Source: Pelagibius sp965227505 (GTDB lineage: Bacteria; Pseudomonadota; Alphaproteobacteria; Kiloniellales; Kiloniellaceae). From it: a DNA stretch of 64,000 nucleotides. The position numbers and the translations under genes are program-made. The notes beneath the pieces were generated by a model, which saw nothing but the letters and a program-made list of their open reading frames with translations, ran no database searches and was not told where the DNA came from. Where the stretch lies: the NCBI RefSeq assembly GCF_965227505.1, contig NZ_OZ245757.1, positions 3,844,001 to 3,908,000 on the forward strand, written 5' to 3'. The stretch's first letter is position 1; the number at the start of each line of letters is the position of its first letter. Shown here one piece after another: positions 15,964 through 24,273 of the stretch.

Positions 15964-17543
15964 GATTCCGGCGGCGCGCCGCCTTCGCGGGTGCGCCGGG
16001 CGATGAAATCGTGCATCGCCGCGCGGCGCGCCGTGTCCAGGGGCGGGGCCTCGAAATCCCGCAGGATCGCCTTCCACAGGCCGTTGGCCCGCTGGGTGGC
16101 GGTCTTGGCGCCGTCCTCGCTCCACTGGCCGAAGTTGCGCCAGTCGGAGACCAGCGGCGCATAGAAGGCCGACTGGTAGCGCTGCATGGTGTGCTCTGCC
16201 GCGAAGAAGTGACCGCCCGGCGCCACCTCGGCGATGGCCTCGAAACCGATCTCCGCGTCCGAGGCATCCAGGGGCTGCAGAATCTCGGCGAAGATCTGCA
16301 GCATCTCCACATCCAGGATGAACTTCTCCATCGAGGCGGTGAGGCCGCCTTCCAGCCAGCCAGCCGCGTGCAGCAGCAGGTTGACTCCGCCCAGCACCGA
16401 GCCCCAGGCCGACATCAGGAACTCGTAGACCGCCTGCTCGTCCGGCGCGTTGGAGGCCGTGGCCGCAGAGCCGCGCCAGGGCAGGCCGATGTGGCGCGCC
16501 AGTTGCCCGGCGCCGAAGGCGCCCTTGACGAACTCCGGCGTGCCGAAGGCAGGCGATCCGGACTTCATGTCGACGTTGGAGGTGAAGGAGCCGTAGACCA
16601 CCGGCGCGCCCGGGCGCACAAGCTGGCTGAGAACGATACCGGCCAGGGCCTCCGCGTGCTGCAGGGTGAGCGCGCCGGCAATGGTGACCGGGGCCATGGC
16701 GCCGGAGAGTGTGAAGGGCGTAATCAGCGAGACCTGGCCGGCGGCGGCGAAGTCGATGATCCCCTGGCACATGGGAATGTCGAGCTGGCGCGGCGAGTTG
16801 GTGTTGATCACCGTGTAGCAGTAGGGGTGCCGGGCGAAGGCCTCTGCGTCCAGGCCGCGCGCCAGGCGCAGCAGTTCGAAGCAGTCGCGCACCTGGGGCG
16901 CCCCGCGGGAGAAGACGAAGATCGGCTTGTCGCTGAGACTGAGCTGGCTCTCGGTGACCTGCAGATGGCGCAGGTGCGTCGGAACATCGAGCGCTTCGAC
17001 GTTGATCTGCTGTGTGTGGATGACGTCGAAGTGCTGGGAAAGCCGGATCATGTTGCGATGGTCTTCCAGGCTGCCGTCGCGCTTGCCCTGGTCGATGTCC
17101 GTTATGTGCGGCGGCCCGCCGACCGCGGCAAAGGCGATGTGATCGCCGCCCAGGGTGACGTCGCGCTCCGGCGTTGCGCCCTTCACGTCGAAGACTCCGG
17201 GGGCGCTGGCCAGGCACTGCGCAACGAGGCCACGGTCGAGGCGCACCATCAGGCTGCCTTCGTCGACCGCTGCCCCGCCGTTGCGGAAGAACGCACGGGC
17301 GCCGGGGTGCAGCACCTTGATGCCCAGGTCTTCCAGCACGCGCAGGGCGGCGTCGTGGATCGCCGCGAGGCGGTCCTCGGAGAACCCCGGCTGGCGCGCC
17401 AGCGGGTTGATCAGGCGTCGGTAGCGATGGCTGCGGCCCGCGCCGGTGTCACCACTGCCGGGTGCGCCCGGCCTTCGCCGCGCGCTTCGGCGCCTCTTCC
17501 GGCCGCCGTTCCCGCTCTTCGATCCTTCAACGGTCGCCGCCAT
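15960..17543 (-). CDS. MttB-family (trimethylamine methyltransferase-like) protein
   Basis: A 527-residue TIM-barrel protein of the MttB superfamily. It has family blocks VLEDLGIKVLHPGARAFFRNGGAAVDE, FDVKGATPERDVTLGG, GPPHITDID, NTNSPRQLDIPMCQGIIDFA, LSGAMAPVTIAGALTLQHAE, PVVYGSFTSNVDMKSGSPAFG and EHTMQRYQSAFYAP. There is no in-frame amber codon, so it is a non-pyrrolysine member; such proteins demethylate quaternary amines such as glycine betaine, or are uncharacterised. The first about 40 residues are unusually Arg/Gly-rich. No corrinoid protein or corrinoid reductase gene lies beside it, so the methyl acceptor is unclear. It converges with hpsP, sharing CTAG. Confidence 0.85.
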   Translation of the reverse strand: MAATVEGSKSGNGGRKRRRSARRRPGAPGSGDTGAGRSHRYRRLINPLARQPGFSEDRLAAIHDAALRVLEDLGIKVLHPGARAFFRNGGAAVDEGSLMVRLDRGLVAQCLASAPGVFDVKGATPERDVTLGGDHIAFAAVGGPPHITDIDQGKRDGSLEDHRNMIRLSQHFDVIHTQQINVEALDVPTHLRHLQVTESQLSLSDKPIFVFSRGAPQVRDCFELLRLARGLDAEAFARHPYCYTVINTNSPRQLDIPMCQGIIDFAAAGQVSLITPFTLSGAMAPVTIAGALTLQHAEALAGIVLSQLVRPGAPVVYGSFTSNVDMKSGSPAFGTPEFVKGAFGAGQLARHIGLPWRGSAATASNAPDEQAVYEFLMSAWGSVLGGVNLLLHAAGWLEGGLTASMEKFILDVEMLQIFAEILQPLDASDAEIGFEAIAEVAPGGHFFAAEHTMQRYQSAFYAPLVSDWRNFGQWSEDGAKTATQRANGLWKAILRDFEAPPLDTARRAAMHDFIARRTREGGAPPES

Positions 17544-17633
17544 CCCGGCAGGCTAGGGCGCAACGGCCTCCAGGGTCTATGCCATGCCCGACAGGGACGT
17601 CGTCTTCAGGCCAGTGTCCAAAGGCGCGCCAAT

Positions 17634-17675
17634 CATGCCACGCCGGTCACGCCACACCGGTCACGCCACACCGGT
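17634..17675. repeat. three 14-bp tandem repeats ending in a stop codon
   Basis: CACGCCACACCGGT is repeated exactly at 17648-17661 and 17662-17675, preceded by a diverged copy (CATGCCACGCCGGT, 17634-17647). The right-hand end enters the minus-strand TGA of the ketopantoate reductase-like gene (17675-17677). The period of 14 would break a reading frame, but the array lies outside the coding region. Confidence 0.95.
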
Positions 17676-18682
17676 CACGCCGCGCCGACGAGCTTCACCC
17701 CGGCCTGCTCCGCCGTCATGGTCTTGTTGAGCAGCATCACGCAGGCGTAGACCGCCTCGATCGCGGGGGCCGGCGTATCGGTCAGGCGGCCCATTTCCAG
17801 GATCGAGCCGATCAGAGCCTCGGTTTCCAGGGACCGGCCCGCCTCCACGTCCTGCAGCATCGAGGTCTTGTGGCGCCCCACGGACTCCGCACCGGCAATG
17901 CGCTTTTCGATCGTATGACGGAAGGTCACGCCAAGCTTTTCGCCGATGGCCTGGGCCTCTGCCATCATGGTTGCTGCCAGCGCACGGGTCTGGGCGAAGC
18001 GGCAGATATCCTCCAACGTTGCGTGGGTCAGCGCGGAGATGGGGTTGAACGAGAGGTTGCCCCAGGCTTTCAGCCAGATCTCGGAGCGGATGTCGTCAAG
18101 AACGCGGGAGCGGAAGCCGGCCTCGACCAGCAGGTCGTGCAGCCTTTGAACGCGCGCGCTCTCGCTGCCGTCCAGTTCCCCGACGGGAAAGCGGTCCCCC
18201 TCGACGTGGTGGATGACACCGGGTCCCGTTACAGCCGCCGCCGGATAGACCACGCAGCCGACGATGCGGTCGCCCGGAATGTGCCGGGCGAGAAGGCCCG
18301 TGGGGTCCAGGGTGTCCAGGCGCCGTCCGTCGAGCGCGCCGCCGAAGTTATGGAAGTACCACCAGGGCATGCCGTTCTGAACCGTGACGATCATGGTGCC
18401 GTCGTCCAGAAGTCCGTCGATGTCGCGAGCGATTTGGTCGAGGAAGTGGGCTTTCACCGCCAGGATCACGAGGTCCTGCTTGCCGACCTCCGCGGCGGAG
18501 GCGACGGCGCGCAGATCGGCCGTCAACGCCGAGCCGTCCTCCCAGATCAGCTTCAGCCCTTGTTTCTGGATCGCGGCCAGATGGGCGCCCTGGTCGACCA
18601 CTGTCACTGCATTACCGGCAAGCGCCAGCTTCACCGCCATCAGGCCGCCGATCGCGCCGGCGCCGACCACACAGATTCTCAT
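17675..18682 (-). CDS. ketopantoate reductase (PanE/ApbA) family protein
   Basis: A 335-residue protein. The dinucleotide-binding motif GAGAIGG is at residues 7-13, and a canonical catalytic Lys region (EIWLKAWGNLSFNPISALTHATLEDI) sits in the C-terminal helical domain. Ketopantoate reductases use NADPH to make pantoate, but this family also contains catabolic 2-hydroxyacid dehydrogenases, and many alphaproteobacterial copies lie in catabolic clusters. It is transcribed toward the MttB-like gene, 131 bases away, so the pair may share a transcript. The ATG at 18682 has GGGAGG 10 bases upstream. The reading frame stays open far upstream without gene character. Confidence 0.82.
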   Translation of the reverse strand: MRICVVGAGAIGGLMAVKLALAGNAVTVVDQGAHLAAIQKQGLKLIWEDGSALTADLRAVASAAEVGKQDLVILAVKAHFLDQIARDIDGLLDDGTMIVTVQNGMPWWYFHNFGGALDGRRLDTLDPTGLLARHIPGDRIVGCVVYPAAAVTGPGVIHHVEGDRFPVGELDGSESARVQRLHDLLVEAGFRSRVLDDIRSEIWLKAWGNLSFNPISALTHATLEDICRFAQTRALAATMMAEAQAIGEKLGVTFRHTIEKRIAGAESVGRHKTSMLQDVEAGRSLETEALIGSILEMGRLTDTPAPAIEAVYACVMLLNKTMTAEQAGVKLVGAA

Positions 18683-18913
18683 GCGCTTCTGCCTCCCTAT
18701 TCCGTTCCGCCGGCCACCCGGTGTCTCTTCCGGCCGGTCTCTCCTTACCGGCACTATGAAACAGCGCGTACAGCTTCGTAAAGCGCCGCGAAAAGGTTTT
18801 CCGCATCGTGGAAACGGCACGGGAAGACCGCCCGCGGCGGGTGGCGCCAAAGCTGTGATAGGCTGCCCCTGGGTCGCAGAAACATCCGTACCGCAACGGG
18901 GGGCAAAGACAGC

Positions 18914-19591
18914 TTGCGTCGGGTCTTGGTGATTATCGCAGTGGCCATCGGGCTGGCGGCCTGTGCGGCGCGTCCGACGGCGCAGCATGCCTTGCTCGAC
19001 GGGCGTTTGACGGTGCGCTTGCCGCAGGACTATGTATCTTCGGCGCCTGCCGCCGAGACCTTCATCCTCCGCGGTGCCCGCGCGGCCTTGGCCACCCGGA
19101 GGCCGAAGCCTCGTATCCCGTCGGGGCGTTCCGCCGCGTACTTGTTGGGCAAAGACGATATCCGGGCGCAAATCCACTTCGATCTTGTGGCGCTGATCGC
19201 CACGGACGGAGCGCAGGGCTGGGCCCGCGGGGAGACCGCCCTGCAGGTTGCGCGCGGCGCCTCCGAGCAGGAGATCCATGAAGCTCTCTGCAAAGCCTTC
19301 TCCGAACGCTGGGGCGGCCTGCGCTACACCTTTGCCAGCTTCGATGCAAAGCGGGGGATCGGGCGCTGCGTGAACATCATCGGGACCTTCACCGCGTTGT
19401 TCTCACGGCGCATCGGCGACACGCTGGTGATCGCCGATGCCAAGGATTTTGTGGAGGTAATGATCCTCGAACAGGAGGGCCCGCCCAAGGCGCTGTTCGA
19501 TCTGAACGAGGAAGAGCGCTGGGAACTCTTTCAAGCGGCGGCCAATGCGGAGGCGGCCGAACGGGCGCTGCGCAGCGCGCGGCTGCGCTAA
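18914..19591 (+). CDS. putative lipoprotein, first of a tandem paralogous pair
   Basis: A 225-residue protein starting with TTG at 18914. The leader MRRVLVIIAVAIGLAAC ends in a lipobox (GLAAC), so the mature protein is probably lipid-anchored at Cys17. I do not recognise the family. The body has a LLDGRLTVRLPQDY segment near residue 28, ILRGARAAL, and a C-terminal block GRCVNIIGTFTALFSRRIGDTLVIADAKDFVEVMI followed by an acidic helix and ERALRSARLR. Nearly the same order of blocks occurs in the next gene, about 100 bases downstream. Two Cys (in ALCKAF and GRCVN) are shared by both and could pair. GGGGGG lies before the start codon. Confidence 0.7.
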   Translation: MRRVLVIIAVAIGLAACAARPTAQHALLDGRLTVRLPQDYVSSAPAAETFILRGARAALATRRPKPRIPSGRSAAYLLGKDDIRAQIHFDLVALIATDGAQGWARGETALQVARGASEQEIHEALCKAFSERWGGLRYTFASFDAKRGIGRCVNIIGTFTALFSRRIGDTLVIADAKDFVEVMILEQEGPPKALFDLNEEERWELFQAAANAEAAERALRSARLR

Positions 19592-19696
19592 GCCCTGGTC
19601 ACTATCCGACTGACAGCCTTGCCATACTCTCGACACAAGCACCGGTAGAATGGGCCGAAGCCACATTCGAAGAAGGGGAGCCGTGATGAGGTCGCA

Positions 19697-20425
19697 ATGC
19701 TCCGGGGCCTGATCTACTTGCTGTCTCTTGGCGCGCTGGCCGCTTGTGTCACGCCGCCACCCGAAGAGGCCCACACGTTGCTGGACGGCCGCCTTGAGGT
19801 TGCCTTGCCGGAGGCCTACGAGCCATTCGCGTGGCCGCAGCGCAACCTGCGAACGCAATCCAGCACGTCTTCAGAATCCGAAGGGCCGGAAGACTTCATT
19901 CTGCGTGGTGGGGAGGGCGCGCTTGAGAAGAAGTTTCCGAACCATTCTTACGACCCGGCATTCCTCAGCCGCTTTCTCGGTGGCGGCGAGGACATTCAAG
20001 CGAACATCAGATTTGTTCTTGTCGAATTGAGCTTCGCTAACGATGCGCAGGAATGGACATCGAGTGAAAACACCTTAGGGATTCCGCGCAGTGCGACCGA
20101 CCAGGATCTTCATGACCGTCTATGCGAAAGCTTCTCCGCGCAGTGGAGTGGCGACCGCTACACCGTTGCCCACTTCGATCCCGAATCCGGAATCGGAGGC
20201 TGCGTGAACATCATCGGCGCTTTCGCTGCGCAGTTCTCGCGGCGTATCGACGACAAACTGGTCATTGCCGGTGCAATGGATTTTGTCGAAGTCTTGATCT
20301 TCGAGAAGAGGGGTCCTGGGAAGGCGTTCTTTGGCATGACAGACGAAGAGAAGTGGGACGCTGTCAAGGCCGCCGCCAATGCGGAGGTGGCGGAACAGGC
20401 GCTTCGGAGCGCCCGGCTGCGCTGA
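19697..20425 (+). CDS. putative lipoprotein, second of a tandem paralogous pair
   Basis: A 242-residue protein with a lipoprotein leader MLRGLIYLLSLGALAAC (lipobox ALAAC). It is clearly paralogous to the preceding gene: LLDGRLEVALPEAY, FILRGGEGAL, DLHDRLCESFSAQW, GGCVNIIGAFAAQFSRRIDDKLVIAGAMDFVEVLIFE and the identical ending ALRSARLR. The region around residues 40-60 is longer than in the first copy. Its base composition is noticeably less GC-rich than its neighbours (for example 19980-20080), which may point to different age or origin. Function is unknown. It converges on pcaB with 14 bases between stops. Confidence 0.72.
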   Translation: MLRGLIYLLSLGALAACVTPPPEEAHTLLDGRLEVALPEAYEPFAWPQRNLRTQSSTSSESEGPEDFILRGGEGALEKKFPNHSYDPAFLSRFLGGGEDIQANIRFVLVELSFANDAQEWTSSENTLGIPRSATDQDLHDRLCESFSAQWSGDRYTVAHFDPESGIGGCVNIIGAFAAQFSRRIDDKLVIAGAMDFVEVLIFEKRGPGKAFFGMTDEEKWDAVKAAANAEVAEQALRSARLR

Positions 20426-20439
20426 TCGGCTTCCAGTAC

Positions 20440-21762
20440 TCAGTCGCTGTCCCTCAGGGCACGGTCGATGAAGCGCTCCGCCATGCCCAGATAGCCTGCA
20501 GGGTCGCGCAGGCGCGCCCAGTCCACCGGCGCCTCGGTCATCTCCGCAAGAACGTCCATGAGGTGGCGGCCTGAGGCGGCAGTCTCCTTGCAGGCAACCT
20601 TCACCAGCGCCTGGGCCTCGTCGCGGGGCATATGGGCGGAGAGGGCGAAGCTCGCGGCTTCGGCCAGCACCAGTCCCTTGGCCGCGTCCAGGTTGGCGGC
20701 CATGTCTGCGGCGTTGACCCGAAGGTCCTCGATCAGCGCGGTCGTTTGCCTGAGGGCCGCGCCGCAGGCCAGCAGCATCTGCGGCAGGATCAGCCATTCC
20801 TGCTGCCAGGCAGCGCCGTCGCGCTCCAGCGTGTGCAGGGCCGCCGTCTGCATCTGGCCGGCGAGGCCGGCATTGTGGCGCGCCAGGGCCAGCACGGCGT
20901 TGGAGCGCACCGGGTTCGCCTTCTGCGGCATGGTGGAGGAGCCGCCGCCTGTTCCTTCGCTGAGCTCGCCGATGCCGCTCTGGCTGAGAAGGGCGACGTC
21001 GCCGGCGATCTTGCCGAGGCTGCCGGTCACCAGCGCCAGCCAGCCGGCCAGTTCCGCCAGGCCGTCGCGCTGGCTGTGCCAGGGCAATGGCGGCACCGCC
21101 AACCCCAACTCTTCGGCGAGCGCGGCCTCGACCGCAACGCCCTTGTCGCCAAGGGCGGCCAGGGTGCCCGCCGCGCCGCCGAAGGAGAGGACCTCCAGGC
21201 GTGGACGCAGTTCGTCCAGGCGCTTGCGGTGCCGCCGCAGTGGCGCCCGCCAGCCGGCCATCTTCAGGCCCAGGGTCGTGGGCGTCGCCTGCTGCCCCCA
21301 GGTGCGTGCCGCCATGACCGTGCTGCGCTCGGCCCGGGCGCGTTGTGACAGGCTTCGGCACAGCCGGGTCAGCCGTTCCTCCAGCAGGTCCAGGACGCGC
21401 CGCAGGCGCAGCACCAACGCGGTGTCGATGACGTCCTGGCTGGTGGCGCCCCAGTGCACGAAGCCGGCCGCCTCGCCCCCGACGGCCCGGCGCAGCTCCG
21501 CCACCAGACACGGCACCGGAATGCCGTCGCGCGCGGTTGCCTCGGCCAGGACGGCAGGGTCCAGGGTCAGGTTGTCCGCGGCGGCTGTGATCTGCCTTGC
21601 CGCACCCTGCGGGATGACACCGCAGCGGGCCTCGGCGCGGGCCAGGGCCGCTTCGAAAGCCAGCATCGTGCGCAACTGTGCGGCGTCGTCGAGCCTGGCC
21701 GCGATCTCGGCGTCGGAGAGCAGGCCGCCGTAGAGCCGGCTGTCGAAGGGGAGGGCTGCCAT
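20440..21762 (-). CDS. pcaB: 3-carboxy-cis,cis-muconate cycloisomerase
   Basis: A 440-residue member of the fumarase/aspartase superfamily, of PcaB length. The superfamily signature is GGGSSTMPQKANPVRSNAV, with FVHWGATSQDVIDTALVLRLR and ARTWGQQATPTTLG upstream. PcaB cyclises 3-carboxymuconate to 4-carboxymuconolactone in the cytosolic protocatechuate branch of the beta-ketoadipate pathway. It is the last gene of an operon reading pcaD-pcaC-pcaH-pcaG-BKACE-pcaB, ten bases after the BKACE stop. The genomic order and motif choice exclude adenylosuccinate and argininosuccinate lyases. Confidence 0.92.
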   Translation of the reverse strand: MAALPFDSRLYGGLLSDAEIAARLDDAAQLRTMLAFEAALARAEARCGVIPQGAARQITAAADNLTLDPAVLAEATARDGIPVPCLVAELRRAVGGEAAGFVHWGATSQDVIDTALVLRLRRVLDLLEERLTRLCRSLSQRARAERSTVMAARTWGQQATPTTLGLKMAGWRAPLRRHRKRLDELRPRLEVLSFGGAAGTLAALGDKGVAVEAALAEELGLAVPPLPWHSQRDGLAELAGWLALVTGSLGKIAGDVALLSQSGIGELSEGTGGGSSTMPQKANPVRSNAVLALARHNAGLAGQMQTAALHTLERDGAAWQQEWLILPQMLLACGAALRQTTALIEDLRVNAADMAANLDAAKGLVLAEAASFALSAHMPRDEAQALVKVACKETAASGRHLMDVLAEMTEAPVDWARLRDPAGYLGMAERFIDRALRDSD

Positions 21763-21772
21763 CGCTTTCCGT

Positions 21773-22627
21773 TCAGGCCGCGTCCGGCAGGTTGAGGATC
21801 GCCCGGGCCTCGCGGCAGCTTGCCGGATGCCGTCCGTATTCGTCGCAGAGATTGGCGACCCGGGCCACCAGTTCGGCGTTGCTGGCTGCGAGACGCGACC
21901 GGTCGAAGCGGATGTTGTCTTCCAGTCCGGTGCGGCAGTGGCCGCCCATCTCCAGCGCCCAGTGGTTCACCTCAAGCTGACTGCGGCCGATGCCGGCGGC
22001 GGTCCAGGTCGCGTCGGGCTGCAGCGCCTTCAACTGCGCCACCTCGAACTCCAGGATTTCACGCCGCGGCGGCAGGGCGTTCTTCAGGCCGAAGACGAAC
22101 TGTACGTGCAGCGGGGTTTCCAGGCGCTCGTCGCCAGCCATTTCGGCGGCGGCGTAGAGCATGGCGAGATCGAAGACCTCGACCTCCGGCTTTATCCGGT
22201 GGCGCAGCATGGTCTCCGCCAGGCTGTCGATCAGATCGGGCGGGTTCTCGTAGATCATGTTGGGGAAGTTCACCGAGCCGGTGGCCAGCGACGCCATATC
22301 CGGTGCGTGGTGCAGCATCGCACCCCGCTCTTCCGGCGCGCGCCCGCGCCCGCCGGTGGAGAACTGCACGATCATGCCCGGGCAGTGCCTGCGCACGCCC
22401 TCCTGGAAAGCGGCGAACTTGTCGGGGTCAGAGGAGGCGCGCTGTGCTTCGTCGCGCACGTGAACGTGGACGATGCTCGCGCCGGCCTCGAAGGCCTCCT
22501 GCGTCGACTCGATCTGCTCGGCGACGGTGATCGGTACCGCCGGATTGTCTTCCTTGCGCGGCACCGAGCCGGTGATCGCCACGGTGATGATGCAGGGCCC
22601 CGCCGTGCCTGTTGCGCTGTCAGACAT
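21773..22627 (-). CDS. BKACE-family beta-keto acid cleavage enzyme, probably for 3-oxoadipate
   Basis: A 284-residue zinc TIM-barrel protein of the 3-keto-5-aminohexanoate cleavage (DUF849/BKACE) family. Zinc ligands are expected at His54 and His56 in SIVHVHVRDE, with the Glu of GLEDNIRFDRS. Other family blocks are AITGSVPRKEDNPAVPIT, MIVQFSTGGRG and FGLKNALPPRREILEFE. BKACE enzymes condense a beta-keto acid with acetyl-CoA to give acetoacetate plus a CoA ester. Its place inside the pca operon, overlapping pcaG by eight bases, suggests 3-oxoadipate as substrate, yielding succinyl-CoA and acetoacetate. That would replace the usual pcaIJ transferase and pcaF thiolase, which are absent here. Confidence 0.88.
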   Translation of the reverse strand: MSDSATGTAGPCIITVAITGSVPRKEDNPAVPITVAEQIESTQEAFEAGASIVHVHVRDEAQRASSDPDKFAAFQEGVRRHCPGMIVQFSTGGRGRAPEERGAMLHHAPDMASLATGSVNFPNMIYENPPDLIDSLAETMLRHRIKPEVEVFDLAMLYAAAEMAGDERLETPLHVQFVFGLKNALPPRREILEFEVAQLKALQPDATWTAAGIGRSQLEVNHWALEMGGHCRTGLEDNIRFDRSRLAASNAELVARVANLCDEYGRHPASCREARAILNLPDAA

Positions 22628-23195
22628 CGAAGAACACGGTTTCCCGCTCCCCTTGCATATGAATGTCGAAGCGATAGGTGCCGGGCTCCACCGCCTCGGC
22701 GATCAGCGTCGCCCGACGTTCGGGCTCGACGGCATTCAGCACCGGGTCTTCGGCGTTGGCCGCGGCTTCGTCGGCGAAATAGATCCGCGTATAGAGGTGG
22801 CTCAAGAGGCCCCGCATGAAGACGATCACGCAGATGTGGGGCGCCTGACTGTCGTCGACGGCACCGGGCTTGTAAGTGGTGAAGGCGAACTCGTTCTCCG
22901 TTCCGCTGCCGGTACCGCAGCGCCCGAAGCCCGTGAAACCGCGATTGCCGCTGTCGCCTGCCCGGAGATAGCGGCCTTCGGGATCGGCCTGCCAGATCTC
23001 CAGCATGGCATCGGGGATCACCGCCCCGGCGCCATCGAAGATCTGCCCGACGATGCGAATCTCCCGGCCCTCGGTTGCCGGGTCGCGCAGGTCGGCGGAG
23101 GCAAGGCTGCGGAAGGTATAACCGTACTGCTCCGGCGTCAGGCCATAGGCAAAGAAGGGCCCCACGGTCTGCGACGGCGTCTGGCCCCGGCTCAT
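22620..23195 (-). CDS. pcaG: protocatechuate 3,4-dioxygenase alpha subunit
   Basis: A 191-residue intradiol dioxygenase subunit. It starts at 23195, where ATG overlaps the pcaH stop as ATGA; a much longer in-frame extension upstream is rejected because it runs antisense-like through pcaH. Motifs: QTVGPFFAYGL at the start, IRIVGQIFDGAGAVIPDAMLEIWQADPEGRY, and a C-terminal DIHMQGERETVFFDV. The alpha subunit supports the iron-bearing beta subunit in ring cleavage of protocatechuate to 3-carboxy-cis,cis-muconate. The four iron ligands sit in PcaH. Confidence 0.93.
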   Translation of the reverse strand: MSRGQTPSQTVGPFFAYGLTPEQYGYTFRSLASADLRDPATEGREIRIVGQIFDGAGAVIPDAMLEIWQADPEGRYLRAGDSGNRGFTGFGRCGTGSGTENEFAFTTYKPGAVDDSQAPHICVIVFMRGLLSHLYTRIYFADEAAANAEDPVLNAVEPERRATLIAEAVEPGTYRFDIHMQGERETVFFDV

Positions 23196-23893
23196 GGTTT
23201 CTGCTCCATCGGCGTCTCCTCGCGGCCGCGCAGCACGATGTCGAAACGATAGCCGAGGGCGAAGCCCGCTTCCGTGGTCGACAGATCGAAAGCCGAAACC
23301 AGGCGGTCGCGGACTGGCGCCGGCGTGGACTGAAAGATCGGATCGAGGTCCAGCAGCGGGTCGCCCGGAAAATAGAACTGCGTGACCAGCCGGGTGGCGA
23401 TCGAGGGCCCGAAGAGCGAGAGGTGGATATGGGCGGGCCGCCAGGCATTGTCGTGATTGCCCCAGGGATAGGCGCCCGGCTTGATGGTGACGAAACGGTA
23501 GCGCCCTTCGGCATCGGTGACGCAGCGCCCGGCGCCGAAGAAGTTCGGGTCCAGAGGGGCGTCGTGCTGGTCGGCCTTGTGGACGTAGCGTCCGGCGGCG
23601 TTGGCTTGCCAGATTTCGATCAGTATGCCGGCCTGCGGACGTTCGTCCTCGTCCAGCACCCGGCCGGAGACGATGATGCGCTCGCCCAGCGGTTCTCCGT
23701 CGCGGCGGCCGTTCAGGGTCAGGTCGGCGTCCGCCGGGCTCAGGATCTCGGCGCCGTAAAGCGGTCCGGTCCGTTCCGAAAGGCCCTGTGGCAGCGCAAC
23801 CAGGGGCTTTGTCGCACCGCGCAGCGCCGTCGACTTGTAGGCCGGATAGATCAGCGGCGGGTGGCTCGACCAGTCTCGCGGTTTGAAGCTCAT
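23192..23893 (-). CDS. pcaH: protocatechuate 3,4-dioxygenase beta subunit
   Basis: A 233-residue intradiol dioxygenase beta subunit holding the non-haem Fe(III). The expected ligands are visible: Tyr of GRYVHK, Tyr of GAYPWGN and the two His of RPAHIHLS. The N-terminal segment HPPLIYPAYKSTALRGATKPLV is the PcaH helper region. With PcaG it opens protocatechuate between the two hydroxyls. Four-base overlaps at both ends (with pcaC and pcaG) show translational coupling. Confidence 0.95.
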   Translation of the reverse strand: MSFKPRDWSSHPPLIYPAYKSTALRGATKPLVALPQGLSERTGPLYGAEILSPADADLTLNGRRDGEPLGERIIVSGRVLDEDERPQAGILIEIWQANAAGRYVHKADQHDAPLDPNFFGAGRCVTDAEGRYRFVTIKPGAYPWGNHDNAWRPAHIHLSLFGPSIATRLVTQFYFPGDPLLDLDPIFQSTPAPVRDRLVSAFDLSTTEAGFALGYRFDIVLRGREETPMEQKP

Positions 23894-24273
23894 CCGGCCG
23901 CTCCCTCGCCCAGGACGCCCTTGGCGATCTTGAAGGCGCGGTTGGCGGCCGGAACGCCGGCGTAGACCGCGACGTGCAGCAGCGCTTCCTTGATCTCTTC
24001 CGGCGTCGCACCTGTGTTGGCGCAGGCGCGCAGATGCATGGCGACCTCCTCGTCGTGTCCGAGCGCGGCGAGCAGCGCGATGGTGATCAGGCTGCGCTCG
24101 CGCCGGCTGAGCCCCGGCCGGGACCAGACACTGCCCCAGGCGCCTTCGGTGATGAAGCGCTGGAAGTCGGCGTCGAAGTCCGTCGTCGCGGCCTCGGCGC
24201 GGGCGACGTGGTCCTCGCCCAGAACCGCCGCGCGGGTGGTCCGCCCTTTTTTCAGTCGATCGTCGTCAGGCAA
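23890..24273 (-). CDS. pcaC: 4-carboxymuconolactone decarboxylase
   Basis: A 127-residue all-helical carboxymuconolactone decarboxylase, the stand-alone PcaC length rather than a PcaDC fusion. Characteristic blocks are VLGEDHVARAEAATTDFDADFQRFITEGAWGSVWSR, RERSLITIALLAALGHDEEVAMHLRA and GATPEEIKEALLHVAVYAGVPAANRAF. It removes CO2 from 4-carboxymuconolactone to give 3-oxoadipate enol-lactone. It overlaps pcaD upstream by eight bases and pcaH downstream by four. Confidence 0.95.
   Translation of the reverse strand: MPDDDRLKKGRTTRAAVLGEDHVARAEAATTDFDADFQRFITEGAWGSVWSRPGLSRRERSLITIALLAALGHDEEVAMHLRACANTGATPEEIKEALLHVAVYAGVPAANRAFKIAKGVLGEGAAG

Noticed and set aside
15960..17543. Pyrrolysine-containing trimethylamine methyltransferase
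   Set aside because: The frame is open without an internal amber codon, so it is a non-pyrrolysine MttB-family member.
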